64,000 nt of DNA from Streptomyces djakartensis (GCF_014651075.1 NZ_BMWE01000024.1:1-64000), one strand, 5' to 3'; shown: positions 18,233-29,135, counted from the stretch's first letter. Program-made: numbers and translations. The notes: generated by a model from the sequence alone, not told the origin.

Positions 18233-19468
18233 TCAGCCCATCCGCACCCGGAGTTCCTTCACGCCGTTGATCCACGCCGAGCGCAGCCGCCGTGGGTCCT
18301 CGACCAGGGTCAGCCCCGGCATGGCGTCGGCGATGGCGTTGAAGATCAGGTCGATCTCCAGCACGGCGAGGGACTTGCCCAGACAGTAGTGCGGGCCGCC
18401 CCCGCCGAAACCCAGATGCGGGTTGGGGTCACGGGTGATGTCGAAGGCGTCCGGCTCGTCGAAGACGTCGGGGTCGTGGTTGGCGGAGGCGTAGAACAAC
18501 CCCACCCGGTCGCCCTCGCGGATCCGTTTGCCGCCGAGCTCGGTGTCCTGGGTGGCGGTGCGCTGGAAGGCGGCGACCGGGGTGGCCCAGCGCACGATCT
18601 CCTCCGCCGCCGTCGCCGGGCGCTGCCTCTTGTACAGCTCCCACTGCTCCGGGTGGGTGAGGAAGGCGTGCATGCCGTGGGTGATGGCGTTGCGGGTGGT
18701 CTCGTTGCCCGCGACGGCCAGCATCAGCACGAAGAAGCCGAACTCGTCGGAGCTGAGGTTGCCGTCACCCTCCGCCGCCACCAGCTGCGTGACGATGTCG
18801 TGCGCCGGGCACCGCTTGCGGTCGGCCGCCATGTTCATGGCGTAGGCGATGATCTCGGTGGCCGACTCGGCGCCGACCTCCTCGGTGATGGCGTACTCGG
18901 GATCGTCGTACGCGATCATCTTGTTGGACCAGTCGAAGATCTTGTCCCGGTCCTCCTGCGGGACGCCGATCAGCTCGGCGATCGCCTGGAGCGGCAGTTC
19001 GCACGCGACCTGGGTGACGAAGTCGAACGGGCCGGTGTGCGCCCGGGCGCTCTCGACGATGGCGTGGGCCCGCGCCCGCAGCCGCTGCTCCAGCGCCCGG
19101 ATCGCCCGCGGCGTGAACCCGCGCTGCACGATCTGGCGCACCCTCGTGTGCTCCGGCGGGTCCATGTTGAGCAGGATGAACCGCTGAGCGTCGATGGAAT
19201 CGCGCTCGATGTGCTCGTTGAAGCGGATGATCGCGGTGTTCAGGTACGACGAGAACAGCTCCGGGTGCGTGGAGACGTACTTGACGTCGGAATGCCGGGT
19301 GACCGCCCAGTACCCCTCGTCCTGGAAACCGGCGAGACCCGCCGGCTGCGGCACCCAGCAGACCGGCTCCACCCGGCGCAGCTCGGCGAACTCCGGCAGG
19401 GGCACGCGGTGGTGCAGGAGATCCGGGTCGGTGAAGTCGAACCCGTCGGGCAGCGCGGGACAGGGCAT
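18233..19468 (-). CDS. cyp125: Cytochrome P450, CYP125-like (steroid C26/C27 monooxygenase family)
   Basis: A 411-residue haem monooxygenase. Signatures are the I-helix AVAGNETTRNAITHGMHAF, the ExxR pair in the K helix (EEIVR), and the haem loop HLGFGGGGPHYCLGK. Many blocks match the mycobacterial CYP125 sequence as I remember it: LPDGFDFTDPDLL, QRFILLNMDPPEHTRVR, CELPLQAIAELIGVPQEDRD, LIFNAIADAMP and LRSAWINGVKELRV. That enzyme oxidises the terminal side-chain carbon of sterols. The ATG at 19468 follows GGGAG. The gene is divergent from a FadA5-like thiolase with a KstR-type site between them. The ferredoxin at 31813 is a possible electron donor. Confidence 0.87.
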   Translation of the reverse strand: MPCPALPDGFDFTDPDLLHHRVPLPEFAELRRVEPVCWVPQPAGLAGFQDEGYWAVTRHSDVKYVSTHPELFSSYLNTAIIRFNEHIERDSIDAQRFILLNMDPPEHTRVRQIVQRGFTPRAIRALEQRLRARAHAIVESARAHTGPFDFVTQVACELPLQAIAELIGVPQEDRDKIFDWSNKMIAYDDPEYAITEEVGAESATEIIAYAMNMAADRKRCPAHDIVTQLVAAEGDGNLSSDEFGFFVLMLAVAGNETTRNAITHGMHAFLTHPEQWELYKRQRPATAAEEIVRWATPVAAFQRTATQDTELGGKRIREGDRVGLFYASANHDPDVFDEPDAFDITRDPNPHLGFGGGGPHYCLGKSLAVLEIDLIFNAIADAMPGLTLVEDPRRLRSAWINGVKELRVRMG

Positions 19469-19634
19469 GGGCGGCTCCCACCACTCGTACCGACTCTGAG
19501 TCTGACGGCCCATCAGCTGTGCGGAGTTGCCGCGACGGTAATAACGGGTTCTACAAGTAGCAAGGGGCATGGGGTCCCCAATTGCCCGCACGACCCTTGC
19601 GGTCGACGGATCGCCCTCAGCACACTGCTGACAG

Positions 19635-21117
<1,483 letters not shown>

Positions 21118-21995
21118 AACGTTCCTCCATTACGCGCCGGATCAGCTCCGCCGAGTCCCTGAGGGAGAGCGCGGCGGCTTGGAGGTGATCGTAACGGAGC
21201 GAGCAGTCCTTGACGGTGTCCGGATTGGCGGTGGGATGCGCGCTGCCGTAGCCCTCCGTGTAGACAATGGCCGGATCACTCGCGAAGCGGTAGAGGTCGA
21301 ATGAGCCCGTCAACCCCGCGTGCGCTCCAGCCGAGAACGGCAGGATCTGGAGATTGATCCGGGGATTTCCCTCGAACGACAACAGGTGGGCCAGTTGCTC
21401 CCGCATGACCTCGGGGCCGCCGATCTCCTGGTACAGAGCGGCTTCACTGAGGATCGCCCAGAAGACAGGTGGTTCGTTCTTTTCGAAGATGCGCTGACGT
21501 GCCAAGCGTACTTCCGTGCGATCTTCGAGGTCGTCCTGGTCGATCAGGCCGAGCACGGCGCGAGCGTAGGCCTTGGTCTGGAGCAGATCGTGGATCATCT
21601 GTGGCTCGAAAGCGTAGATCTCGGCTGCTCGCGCTTGAAGTTCCGCAACCTGCTGGAACCAGGCCGGAAGCCGACTCCGCAACACGAGATCGACCAGCCG
21701 GGCGAACATCCCGTCCGTGCCGAGTGCCGCATCCGCCCGTTCACTGAACTCCGGCGTCGGCACCTTCCGGGCCGTCTCGATCTGCCCGACCAATGAGCCG
21801 GTGTAGTTGAGGATTCCCCCGAGCTGCTTCAGCGTCAGTCCCGCCGACTCCCTGTGCCTCCGTAGCTCGAAGCCGTAGTAGTCGAGCGGGGAGGCGCCCG
21901 GGTCAAGGGCGTTGATGTTGGTCACGCGGAGCCCCTCTCACGCAACTCCGTCCACCACGGGACAGGTTGTATTCGTTCTGTAGCCGAGAGTAGTG

Positions 21996-22493
21996 ATGCC
22001 ACGTCAGGCTCGTCCCGTGAACGACTACATTCCCGCCCAGTACTCGATGCGCCTCACCGTCGGCTCGCACGCCCCCCGACACATCCGCCGTATCGCCCGC
22101 TCGTTCCTGCGCGAGTGGGGCATGCCCGAGCTGTCCGACGTCGTGGAGCTGGGCGTGACCGAACTGCTCGCGAACGTCGTACGGCACGTCCCGGACCGGC
22201 GTTGCGCGCTGCTGTTGCTGCGACAGCCGACCGGGGTGCGGGTGGAGGTGTCGGACGGCAGCGACCAACTCCCGTGCACACCGGCCTCACTGGACGCCGA
22301 ATCCGAGAACGGCCGCGGGCTCCTCCTGCTCGACGCGATGGTCGACAAGTGGGGCGTGTCCCCGTGGTCAGAGGGCGGAAAGACCGTGTGGTTCGAATGC
22401 GCGCAAGCAGGAGGCCACCCTGTCGCTCAGGCGGCCTGCTCCCACCGTTCGGGAGAGACGTCCTCCTCGTCGGGCCGCTGTGCGGCCTTCTGA
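21996..22493 (+). CDS. ATP-binding protein, anti-sigma-factor/RsbW-like histidine-kinase fold
   Basis: A 165-residue GHKL ATPase-fold protein. The N-box is ELGVTELLANVVRHVPDRRC and the G-box region reads ESENGRGLLLLDAMVDKWGV. There is no phosphoacceptor domain, as in RsbW/SpoIIAB-like anti-sigma factors and the orphan ATPases next to XRE/DUF397 genes. It is divergent from the XRE gene and probably shares its promoter region. ATG 21996 or GTG 22017 may start the protein. The last 30 residues overlap the convergent small membrane gene and are low complexity. Confidence 0.8.
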   Translation: MPRQARPVNDYIPAQYSMRLTVGSHAPRHIRRIARSFLREWGMPELSDVVELGVTELLANVVRHVPDRRCALLLLRQPTGVRVEVSDGSDQLPCTPASLDAESENGRGLLLLDAMVDKWGVSPWSEGGKTVWFECAQAGGHPVAQAACSHRSGETSSSSGRCAAF

Positions 22494-22687
22494 CGGGCAC
22501 GCAGGACCGCCCAGGCCAGGACGGACAGGCCGGTGAGGTACCAGGGCAGGAGCCAGAGCGAGCGCCACCAGGCCGCCCGCGGGTCGAGGACCAGGTCGGC
22601 GGCGGCGGTGAGCATGCCGGCGGCGAGGCTCCAGCACAGGAGCCGGCCGACGCGCTGTACGAGCAGGGCTCTGCCGGATTCACTCAT
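22427..22687 (-). CDS. Small two-helix membrane protein
   Basis: An 86-residue protein starting at ATG 22687 behind GGAGGA. Two hydrophobic stretches, LLCWSLAAGMLTAAADLVL and WLLPWYLTGLSVLAWAVL, are separated by DPRAAWWRS. The C-terminus is acidic (RPDEEDVSPERW). No function is recognised. It overlaps the 3' end of the convergent ATPase gene by 67 bp. Confidence 0.65.
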   Translation of the reverse strand: MSESGRALLVQRVGRLLCWSLAAGMLTAAADLVLDPRAAWWRSLWLLPWYLTGLSVLAWAVLRARQKAAQRPDEEDVSPERWEQAA

Positions 22688-23208
22688 CGCGTGGTCCTCC
22701 ACAAGCGTGGACAGCGGGCGAAACGTGCAGGACGCGGTAAGTGTGCATGGAGTTAAGCGTTGCCCATAGCAACCCGTGAAGCACTCGCAGACTCTCAGAC
22801 AAGCTGTTCCTCACGTTTCTGGGCTCAGGCACTGGTAAGCGCTCTCTTTCCCGATCTTGACAGGTCTGAACCTGACCGAAAAGCGACCACTCAATGCCAT
22901 GGGATGCACCCATTGCGCCTGCGTCGGAGCATTTCGGTCAGTGTGGCCGTGAAGAGCAGTGGCGGAATGAGCAGAGGAAGCTCCCCTTCCGCGAGATGTC
23001 GCCTGGAAAGGCGGTCGACCAGGAGTGCCCTGGCTTGTGGCATGCCGGGTTCGCACCGTTTGGCACATGAACGGGAGGGGCTGATTCCCGCCCGTATGAG
23101 AGGTGAGTTGCCGGGCACGGCCCGGACGTTTGTGCGAGTCCTGTGGCAGGTTGTGGGCGCCCGGTGACCACTGGGGTCGCCGGGGTCTGTCTTCCAGTGG
23201 GGGAAACC
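22688..23208. other. Intergenic stretch before the RHS gene
   Basis: No convincing gene is seen. Composition is clearly less GC-rich than the surroundings. A small inverted repeat GTTGC-CCATA-GCAAC lies at 22759-22773. The leader of the RHS gene, including GTGGGGGAAACC before its start, is at the right end. The long gap and base composition mark the left side of an accessory patch that extends to about 28 kb. Confidence 0.5.
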
Positions 23209-26200
23209 ATGCACGAGCGTGCCTTCGGCATGCCTCTTCGGCGTGCCCGCAAGAGATCAGCCACCGGTGTCACGCTGGCGGCGATCACATCGGCCGCGTT
23301 AGCCGTCTCGGTCCTGCCCGGTGCGAGCGTGGCGGCGGCCGACGACAAGCCGGTGTCGGTATGGGGCAAGGACAGCCCGGACTTCGAGATGCCGGCGGTG
23401 AAGGTCGGTGCGAACCGGCCGGTGCCGTCCGAGCAGTCCACGAACCCGACGGACGAGGCGTTCCTGCCCTGGCAGCGCGAACAGCGCCAGCGTGTCAAGG
23501 GCACCTCGGACAAGGCGGGCGGTGGCAAGAGAACGTCAGATCGCGGCGCCACAGCTGATACCTCGGCGCTGAGCGTCATCCCCGAGGGCCAGGGCGATGT
23601 TCCCTGGCACCGTTACACCAGGTTCGCGATCACCGACGCGCTGACCGCGAAGATCGACTATTCGACCGGCAACCTGATGCTGACGGCGACGGACTTCGAC
23701 ATCGCCGGCGTCGGCCAGCGCCTCCAGCTCGCGCGGACCTACAACTCCCTCGACGCCCCCTGGGGGCGGGTCTCGCAACGCTGGTGGCAGCAGTACGAGC
23801 GCTACCTGTCCCTCTCCTCCACCGAGGCGGTCTTCTACGACGCCTCCGGCGCGACCGTCCGCTTCACCAAGAACAGCGACGGCACCTTCACCACCCCGAA
23901 GGGCTACTCGCAGGACCTGAAGAAGAACACGGACGGCACCTACACCCTGACCAAGTGGAAGTCGGGTGCGAAGGAGACCTACAACGCCAACGGCACCCTG
24001 ACCAAGGTCACCGACCGCAACAAGGGCACCCTCACCGTCACTCAGAACTCCAGCGGCGGATTCAAGCTCACCGAGACCCGCTCGGGCCGCTTCATCGACC
24101 TGGTGAAGACCCATCCGTCGCAGTGGCAGGCCAAGGACAACACCGGCCGCACCGCCGTCCACAACCTCGATGCGGACGGCAACCTGACCTCCACCACCGA
24201 CACCGAGGGCAAGACGGTCTCCTTCCGCTACGACTCCTCCGGCCGCATCGACAAGATCACCACCGCCGAGGGCCGGGTGACGGTCTTCAGCTACGACGAC
24301 ACCAACCGCGTCACCTCCATGCTGCGCGGCACCGGCTTCCACAGCGACGGCCACACCGGCCCGACCTGGACCTACAGCTACACCGCCGCCTCCCCGACGG
24401 CCGCCGGCACGACCACGGCCAAGGACCCGGAGCTGCACGCCACCAAGTACGCCCACGACGGCGACGGCCGGGTCACCGAGGTCACCGACGCGCTGGGCCG
24501 CAAGCGGTCCACGAAGTTCGACGCCAACAACAACATCGACACCACCACGGACGCGATGGGCTCGGGCACGACCCCGGGCAACGTCACCGACTACGGGTTC
24601 AACACCCGCAACAACCTGGAGACCGTCACCCTCCCGACCGGCGGCAGGACGGTCAACACCTGGCAGACCATCGCCGGCGGCGACGTACCGAAGGACTCCA
24701 CCAACGCCGACGGCGAAAAGACCAGCTTCACCTACGACACCGCCGGCAACACCACCTCTGTCGCACAGACCGGCACCGGCGGCGGCAACGTCTCCTACGA
24801 CTACAACCCCGCCACCCCCACCTGCGGCGGCTTCGAAGGCCAGCGCTGCGAGGCGAAGACGAAGATGACGTCCACCAAGACCGTCGTCACCGACTTCCAC
24901 TACGACGCCAAGGGCAATCTGGAGTGGGTCAAGCCCCCGGCGCCGCTGGACAAGACCACCTTCACCTACGACGACCTGGGCCGCACCAAGACCGTCACCG
25001 ACGCCCGCGGCATCACGGTCAACTACACCTACGACAACCTCGACCGCATCCGCACCGTCACCTCACCGAACACGGTCAAGGTCGAGTACTGGTACGACGG
25101 CGACGGCAACCTCGTCCAGCGCTCGGACGGCACCGGCACCACCAAGTACGAGTTCGACCCGCTCCAGCGCGAGACGATCCGCCACCTCCAGGACGGCTCC
25201 CAAACCCTGCTCGCCTACACCCCGGCCGGCAACGTCGACTACTACCAGGACCCGGCCGGCACGACCGACTACACCTGGAACGAGGTCAACAAGCTCAGCG
25301 AGCTGAAGGACCCACAGGGCCGCGTGACGACGTACAAGTACAACAACAACGACGTCCGCACCACCACCACCTACCCCGGCGGCACCGTGCACAAGGTCGA
25401 CGTCGACAACTCCAGCCGCCCCAAGACCATCAGGGCCACCTCCCCGCAAGGCACCCTGATCGACCTGGCCTACACCTACGGCTACGGCACCAACGCGGGC
25501 ACGGACGGCTCAAAGATCCGCACGTCCACGGACCATGTTCGCGACACCAAGCGGACCTACACCTACGACGGGGCGGGCCGCTTCTCCTACGCCAAGGAGG
25601 AGAAGGCCGGGGCGATCACGGACTCCTGGCAGTACTGCTACGACCTGGCCGGCAACCTCACCTCGCAAGGCACCGAGCAGGGCTGCCCCCGCGGCACCAC
25701 CTACACCTACAACGACGCCCAGCAGCTCACCTCCAAGTCCACCACCAGCGGCCCCTGGTCCTACGACGCCATCGGCAACGAGACCGCCGGCGCCTCCACC
25801 GACGACTACGCCCGCACCGGCGAGAAGTGGACCGACCACTCCCAGATGTCGTCGATCACCGTCGCCGGAAAGGCATACGCCGGTCAGTACGGCTCCACCG
25901 ACCAGAGCGAGCGTATCCGCCTCGGCGACACCGTCTTCCACAACGGCCCCCTCGGCCTGTCGGCCAAGACGACTGCCGGTGCCGACATGGGCTTCAACCG
26001 CGAACCCGGGGGCACCTTGAACTCCATGACGACCGGGGGCAAGACGTACTACTACCTCACGGACGCCATCGGCAGCGTGGTCGCCCTGGCGGACGCGGAC
26101 GGCAACAAGGTCAACACCTACGCCTACAGCCCACGGGGTGTACGCATCCAGGCCCAGTCGTCCGAACCGGTCGTCCAGCCCTACCGCTTCGCGGGCGGCT

Positions 26201-26628
26201 ACCAGGACCCCACCGGCCTCTACCACTTCCAGGCCCGCTACTACGACGCCAACATCGGCCGCTTCACCCAGCCCGACCCCTCCGGCCAGGAGAAGAACCC
26301 CTACCTCTACGCCGAAGGCGACCCCGTCAACCGCATCGACCCCAACGGAACACTATCGTTCGGGCCGGTTCTGGACGCCATCTCTTTGGGCAACGATGCC
26401 GCAACCGTGGGCAAAGCATGGAATGCGGCTGTTGACGGTGACTACGGCAGGGCCGCCGGTATCACCTTCGGTCTGGCCTTCGGTAAAGCGGTCGAGGGAA
26501 CCTGCATCGGTGTCGCCGGGGCCCTTACGGGAGGTACCGGAGCAGCGGCTGCTGCTGTTCCCTGCATGGTGGCTGGCGAGTATGCCGGTTCCTTCGCAGA
26601 GGAACAGACTGTGAAAGCCTGGTCCTAA
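23209..26628 (+). CDS. Secreted RHS/YD-repeat protein with variable C-terminal domain
   Basis: A 1139-residue exported polymorphic-toxin-like protein. It begins with a basic N-terminus and signal peptide (GVTLAAITSAALAVSVLPGA), then a DUF6531-type entry domain (IDYSTGNLMLTATDFDIAGV). About 25 YD repeats follow, such as FRYDSSGRIDKITTAEGRV and FTYDDLGRTKTVTDARGI. The RHS-associated core is YRFAGGYQDPTGLYHFQARY through PYLYAEGDPVNRIDPNG. The last 92 residues after DPNG (from about 26350) are a Gly/Ala-rich, partly hydrophobic domain without a recognised toxin motif; composition drops in GC exactly there. Codon 31 is TTA (23299-23301). Start ATG 23209 follows GGGGGA. Confidence 0.88.
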   Translation: MHERAFGMPLRRARKRSATGVTLAAITSAALAVSVLPGASVAAADDKPVSVWGKDSPDFEMPAVKVGANRPVPSEQSTNPTDEAFLPWQREQRQRVKGTSDKAGGGKRTSDRGATADTSALSVIPEGQGDVPWHRYTRFAITDALTAKIDYSTGNLMLTATDFDIAGVGQRLQLARTYNSLDAPWGRVSQRWWQQYERYLSLSSTEAVFYDASGATVRFTKNSDGTFTTPKGYSQDLKKNTDGTYTLTKWKSGAKETYNANGTLTKVTDRNKGTLTVTQNSSGGFKLTETRSGRFIDLVKTHPSQWQAKDNTGRTAVHNLDADGNLTSTTDTEGKTVSFRYDSSGRIDKITTAEGRVTVFSYDDTNRVTSMLRGTGFHSDGHTGPTWTYSYTAASPTAAGTTTAKDPELHATKYAHDGDGRVTEVTDALGRKRSTKFDANNNIDTTTDAMGSGTTPGNVTDYGFNTRNNLETVTLPTGGRTVNTWQTIAGGDVPKDSTNADGEKTSFTYDTAGNTTSVAQTGTGGGNVSYDYNPATPTCGGFEGQRCEAKTKMTSTKTVVTDFHYDAKGNLEWVKPPAPLDKTTFTYDDLGRTKTVTDARGITVNYTYDNLDRIRTVTSPNTVKVEYWYDGDGNLVQRSDGTGTTKYEFDPLQRETIRHLQDGSQTLLAYTPAGNVDYYQDPAGTTDYTWNEVNKLSELKDPQGRVTTYKYNNNDVRTTTTYPGGTVHKVDVDNSSRPKTIRATSPQGTLIDLAYTYGYGTNAGTDGSKIRTSTDHVRDTKRTYTYDGAGRFSYAKEEKAGAITDSWQYCYDLAGNLTSQGTEQGCPRGTTYTYNDAQQLTSKSTTSGPWSYDAIGNETAGASTDDYARTGEKWTDHSQMSSITVAGKAYAGQYGSTDQSERIRLGDTVFHNGPLGLSAKTTAGADMGFNREPGGTLNSMTTGGKTYYYLTDAIGSVVALADADGNKVNTYAYSPRGVRIQAQSSEPVVQPYRFAGGYQDPTGLYHFQARYYDANIGRFTQPDPSGQEKNPYLYAEGDPVNRIDPNGTLSFGPVLDAISLGNDAATVGKAWNAAVDGDYGRAAGITFGLAFGKAVEGTCIGVAGALTGGTGAAAAAVPCMVAGEYAGSFAEEQTVKAWS

Positions 26629-26640
26629 ATAGTTCCAGAC

Positions 26641-26666
26641 GGGGCGGCGTCACCATACGCCGCCCC
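26641..26666 (+). terminator. Hairpin downstream of the RHS gene
   Basis: Perfect 10-bp arms GGGGCGGCGT and ACGCCGCCCC with a 6-nt loop lie 13 bp after the RHS stop and 7 bp before the next ribosome site. It could end or attenuate transcription into the small downstream gene. Confidence 0.6.
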
Positions 26667-26686
26667 GCCCACTTCAAGGAGAAACC

Positions 26687-26812
26687 GTGATTCAGATCGC
26701 CTCAGAGGGTAAAGGATGGTGGATTCCCGAAGGATGGGGGCCTCTCATCTTCGTCGCTGCCGTCGCGTGCGTATTCGGAATCATTGTCTATTATCGGAAA
26801 CGGCAGAGGTGA
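26687..26812 (+). CDS. 41-aa single-pass membrane protein, candidate immunity protein
   Basis: A short frame starting GTG 26687 behind an excellent ribosome site (AAGGAGAAACC). It encodes VIQIASEGKGWWIPEGWG, then a hydrophobic helix LIFVAAVACVFGIIVYY and a basic RKRQR end. It directly follows the RHS gene across one hairpin. Immunity genes usually follow the variable tail of RHS toxins, so an immunity or accessory role is plausible, but no family is recognised. Codon use is less GC-biased than in the flanking genes. Confidence 0.5.
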   Translation: MIQIASEGKGWWIPEGWGPLIFVAAVACVFGIIVYYRKRQR

Positions 26813-26940
26813 GGTGCGCTCGGCGACGAGAAACACGGCGATAAAGGCCCATGAGTCCAGGAATCTCCCTGTCATCGCCACGCGCCATTCTATTTTGGGG
26901 CTCTCCTTATTTCCGGCAGGAGGCGCTGAATCTATCCTGA

Positions 26941-27363
26941 TTGGGCTGCTGGACACGCCTGCGCCGCCCCCCTTGCAACCGGAGAGTGAGTCGGCGCCAG
27001 GCCGCCCTTGGCCGGGCAGCACGACGGTACTGGTGCTGGGTGCCTCGCTGGGCTCGCCTTGGCTGCTACGCGGCGGCAGTACTGATCACGGGCTGGTTCG
27101 CTGGCGGACCGGCTGTTTCCACAATGACTGTCTTCTTCTTGGGCGGGACAGTTGTGAGCGCACGAGCCAGGGCAAGAAGGCAAGTGCAGGAAGTGGTAAG
27201 GATGGCTCCCGTCGGCAGGCGCCACCCTGATCGCAAGCGGACCGCTCGGCTACGCGAAGAAGACCCCATCGACCGCCTCGCCTTTCGGGGCCGGCGGCCA
27301 TTCCTTGACTCAATGGTCGTTGTGTTCGTGATAGTTGCTGTCGCCCGTTGGCGTCGGAAGTGA
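26941..27363 (+). CDS. Putative small membrane protein, weak gene model
   Basis: An open frame of up to 140 codons in the lower-GC patch. It starts with TTG 26941 or GTG 26986; neither has a well-placed ribosome site, although AGGAGG lies near 26922. The interior has a hydrophobic stretch YAAAVLITGWFAGGPAVSTM and a C-terminal helix MVVVFVIVAVARW, with a basic region between. It ends three bases before the next small membrane gene. It may be an orphan immunity gene or a decayed one; codon bias is modest. Confidence 0.3.
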   Translation: MGCWTRLRRPPCNRRVSRRQAALGRAARRYWCWVPRWARLGCYAAAVLITGWFAGGPAVSTMTVFFLGGTVVSARARARRQVQEVVRMAPVGRRHPDRKRTARLREEDPIDRLAFRGRRPFLDSMVVVFVIVAVARWRRK

Positions 27364-27366
27364 GAT

Positions 27367-27561
27367 ATGGGAATGAGAAACGAATCTAAGCAAATTCTGC
27401 GAATCCTGGCCTACTTCCTCGTTGGGTGTGCGACCGTCATGGCTGTGTCGGTCATCGTTATGCTTGCCATGGGAGCGAGGCCCGCAGTCATTCACGTGGC
27501 CCCACTGGTCGCCGCGGGTTGCGGTTTGCTATTGCTCCGCCATACCAAGGGGAACAGTTAG
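27367..27561 (+). CDS. Small two-helix membrane protein (64 aa)
   Basis: Starts at ATG 27367, three bases after the upstream frame's stop. Two hydrophobic helices are visible, ILAYFLVGCATVMAVSVIVM and VIHVAPLVAAGCGLLLL, after a basic start (MGMRNESKQ). The ribosome site is weak (GAAGTGAG). Base composition is lower in GC than the genome average, as for its neighbours. It belongs to the string of small membrane ORFs after the RHS gene; function unknown. Confidence 0.45.
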   Translation: MGMRNESKQILRILAYFLVGCATVMAVSVIVMLAMGARPAVIHVAPLVAAGCGLLLLRHTKGNS

Positions 27562-28039
27562 CCTCGGCATTTCGGTTGCGGTGATGAGGCGTCGTTGGGG
27601 GGAAACTGTCGGGTGACCGACGCGATTTCGGTGTTCGGGCATGGCGGAGACCCGGCGCGGTGGTCGGGTTCTCCAGGGTCCTTCAGGTCGTGGGCGGTCA
27701 GGGGTTTGCCGGTCAGTCGGCGGGACGGGGCAACGCGGCCAGGCGATGGAAGGCCGTGGCCAGTGCGTTTCTCCAGGGCCAGGTCGCCGATATTCGCAAG
27801 CGCGTCGGCCGCCGCGGGTGAGGCTCTGCTCGTCATCGTCGGGGTGGCGTTCCTGGTGAGCAAGGCCCGCAAGAGGTAGCCCCGTCGACGGGCAGAGCGA
27901 GTGTGATGCGCCGCCCGGCTGGTCGATACCAGCCGGGCGGCGCGTAGGCAGGCTCCAGGGCTGGCCCTTGCCAGGTCGGAGCAGCATCGCACCATATTCG
28001 TGATGCGAACCTCAGACAGAACCCGGCACGGCGGCCCGC
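27562..28039. other. Gap with weak ORFs after the RHS island
   Basis: No firm gene. A plus-strand frame (27595-27879) ends ALLVIVGVAFLVSKARKR, which looks like a membrane-protein tail. Overlapping minus-strand frames also look partly protein-like (ALANIGDLALEKRTGHGLP). These may be remnants of a decayed gene or mobile element. A strong hairpin at 27908-27943 closes the block. Confidence 0.4.
27908..27943. terminator. Strong hairpin terminator
   Basis: Perfect 15-bp arms GCGCCGCCCGGCTGG and CCAGCCGGGCGGCGC surround a 6-nt loop. It separates the small-ORF patch from the convergent XRE gene and may serve both strands. Confidence 0.75.
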
Positions 28040-28945
28040 TCAGGTCTCCTGGAGGACGCGGTGCAGGAAGGTCGGGGTCTCGTCCGGTGACTCGGCCTCG
28101 ACCACCAGCCGGTTCATGGCGTCCCAGTAACGCTCGATGTCGGCGGGCCGGTCGGGGTAGAGGGCGGTGGTGAGCTGTTCGAGGTAGACCACGTCGGGCA
28201 GTTCGCCGCCGGGCAGGCGCAGGATGGTGACCGGGCCGCCCTCCGCCGCGTGGCCGCCGGAGTGGAACGGCAGGATCTGGACGGTGACCTGGGGGAGCCG
28301 GCAGATGTCGATGAGATGTCTGAGCTGGGCGCGCATCACCTCGGGGCCGCCCACCGGGCGACGCAGCGCCGCCTCGTCGATCACGGCCCACAGCCGCGTC
28401 GCCGGTCTCCGGCGCAGGACCCGCTGCCGGGTCATCCGCAGCGCGACCCGGCGGTCGATCTCATCCGCCCCGGCGTCCGGATGGGCGAGCCGGATGGCGG
28501 CTCGCGCGTAGTCGGCGGTCTGCAGCAGTCCGGGAACGCGCTGCACCCGGAAGCAGCGGATGACGCTCGCCGCCTGTTCCGCACCGAGGTAGGCCTGCAT
28601 CCAGACGGGCACCACGTCGCTGTAGTACTGCCACCAGGCGTGGGTGTTGGCCTGCTCGGCCAGCGCCATCAGGGTGGCGCGTTCGGCCTCGTCCGTGACG
28701 CCGTACAGGGTCAGCAGATCGGCGACGTCCCGCAGTTTGAACCCGTGCCGCCCGCCCTCCATCCGGCTGATCTTCGACGCGGAGGAACGGATGACGTGCC
28801 CGGCCTCCGCACGCCCGATGCCCCGCTCCTCCCGCAGCCTGCGCAACCGCGCCCCCAGCGCCAGCCGCGGCACCATCGGCCCGGCCGACCTCCCGTCCAG
28901 GACTCCGCCGCCGAGTCTCGTGCGAGCGGCCTCTTCGGTGCCCAT
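28040..28945 (-). CDS. XRE-family regulator with DUF5753 domain
   Basis: A 301-residue regulator. The helix-turn-helix at about 28-85 reads LGARLRRLREERGIGRAEAG and IRSSASKISRMEGGRHGFKL. The DUF5753 part includes NTHAWWQYYSDVVPVWMQAY, VQRVPGLLQTADYARA and VTVQILPFHSGGHAAEGGPV. There is no DUF397 partner next to it, unlike the regulator at 21077. It is a separate paralogue on the far side of the RHS island and may or may not control that island. Confidence 0.87.
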   Translation of the reverse strand: MGTEEAARTRLGGGVLDGRSAGPMVPRLALGARLRRLREERGIGRAEAGHVIRSSASKISRMEGGRHGFKLRDVADLLTLYGVTDEAERATLMALAEQANTHAWWQYYSDVVPVWMQAYLGAEQAASVIRCFRVQRVPGLLQTADYARAAIRLAHPDAGADEIDRRVALRMTRQRVLRRRPATRLWAVIDEAALRRPVGGPEVMRAQLRHLIDICRLPQVTVQILPFHSGGHAAEGGPVTILRLPGGELPDVVYLEQLTTALYPDRPADIERYWDAMNRLVVEAESPDETPTFLHRVLQET

Positions 28946-29135
28946 GGGCTGTCTCCTTGCGGTGGTACGCAGCTCCGGACGCCTGCGGGCGTCGCGGCAT
29001 ATTCATCCTAGGGGCCCTGCCCTGACGCCATCCCGCTTATGCGGAAGGCGGGTTCGCATGTGGGTGGGCCGCCGAAGCCGCGTCGGGCCGCGGTTCGGGG
29101 GACGGGGCCGAGGGGGCGGGTACCGTGCGCCCTGG

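Noticed and set aside
23536-24900. A 454-codon open frame antisense to the RHS gene
   Set aside because: Long antisense frames are expected in GC-rich DNA with strong third-position bias. Its sequence is Gly/Val-rich without motifs, and the RHS frame explains the codon pattern.
27529-27987. Transposase remnant on the minus strand after the RHS island
   Set aside because: Some stretches look protein-like, but I could not match them to a transposase family, and no terminal inverted repeats are visible.
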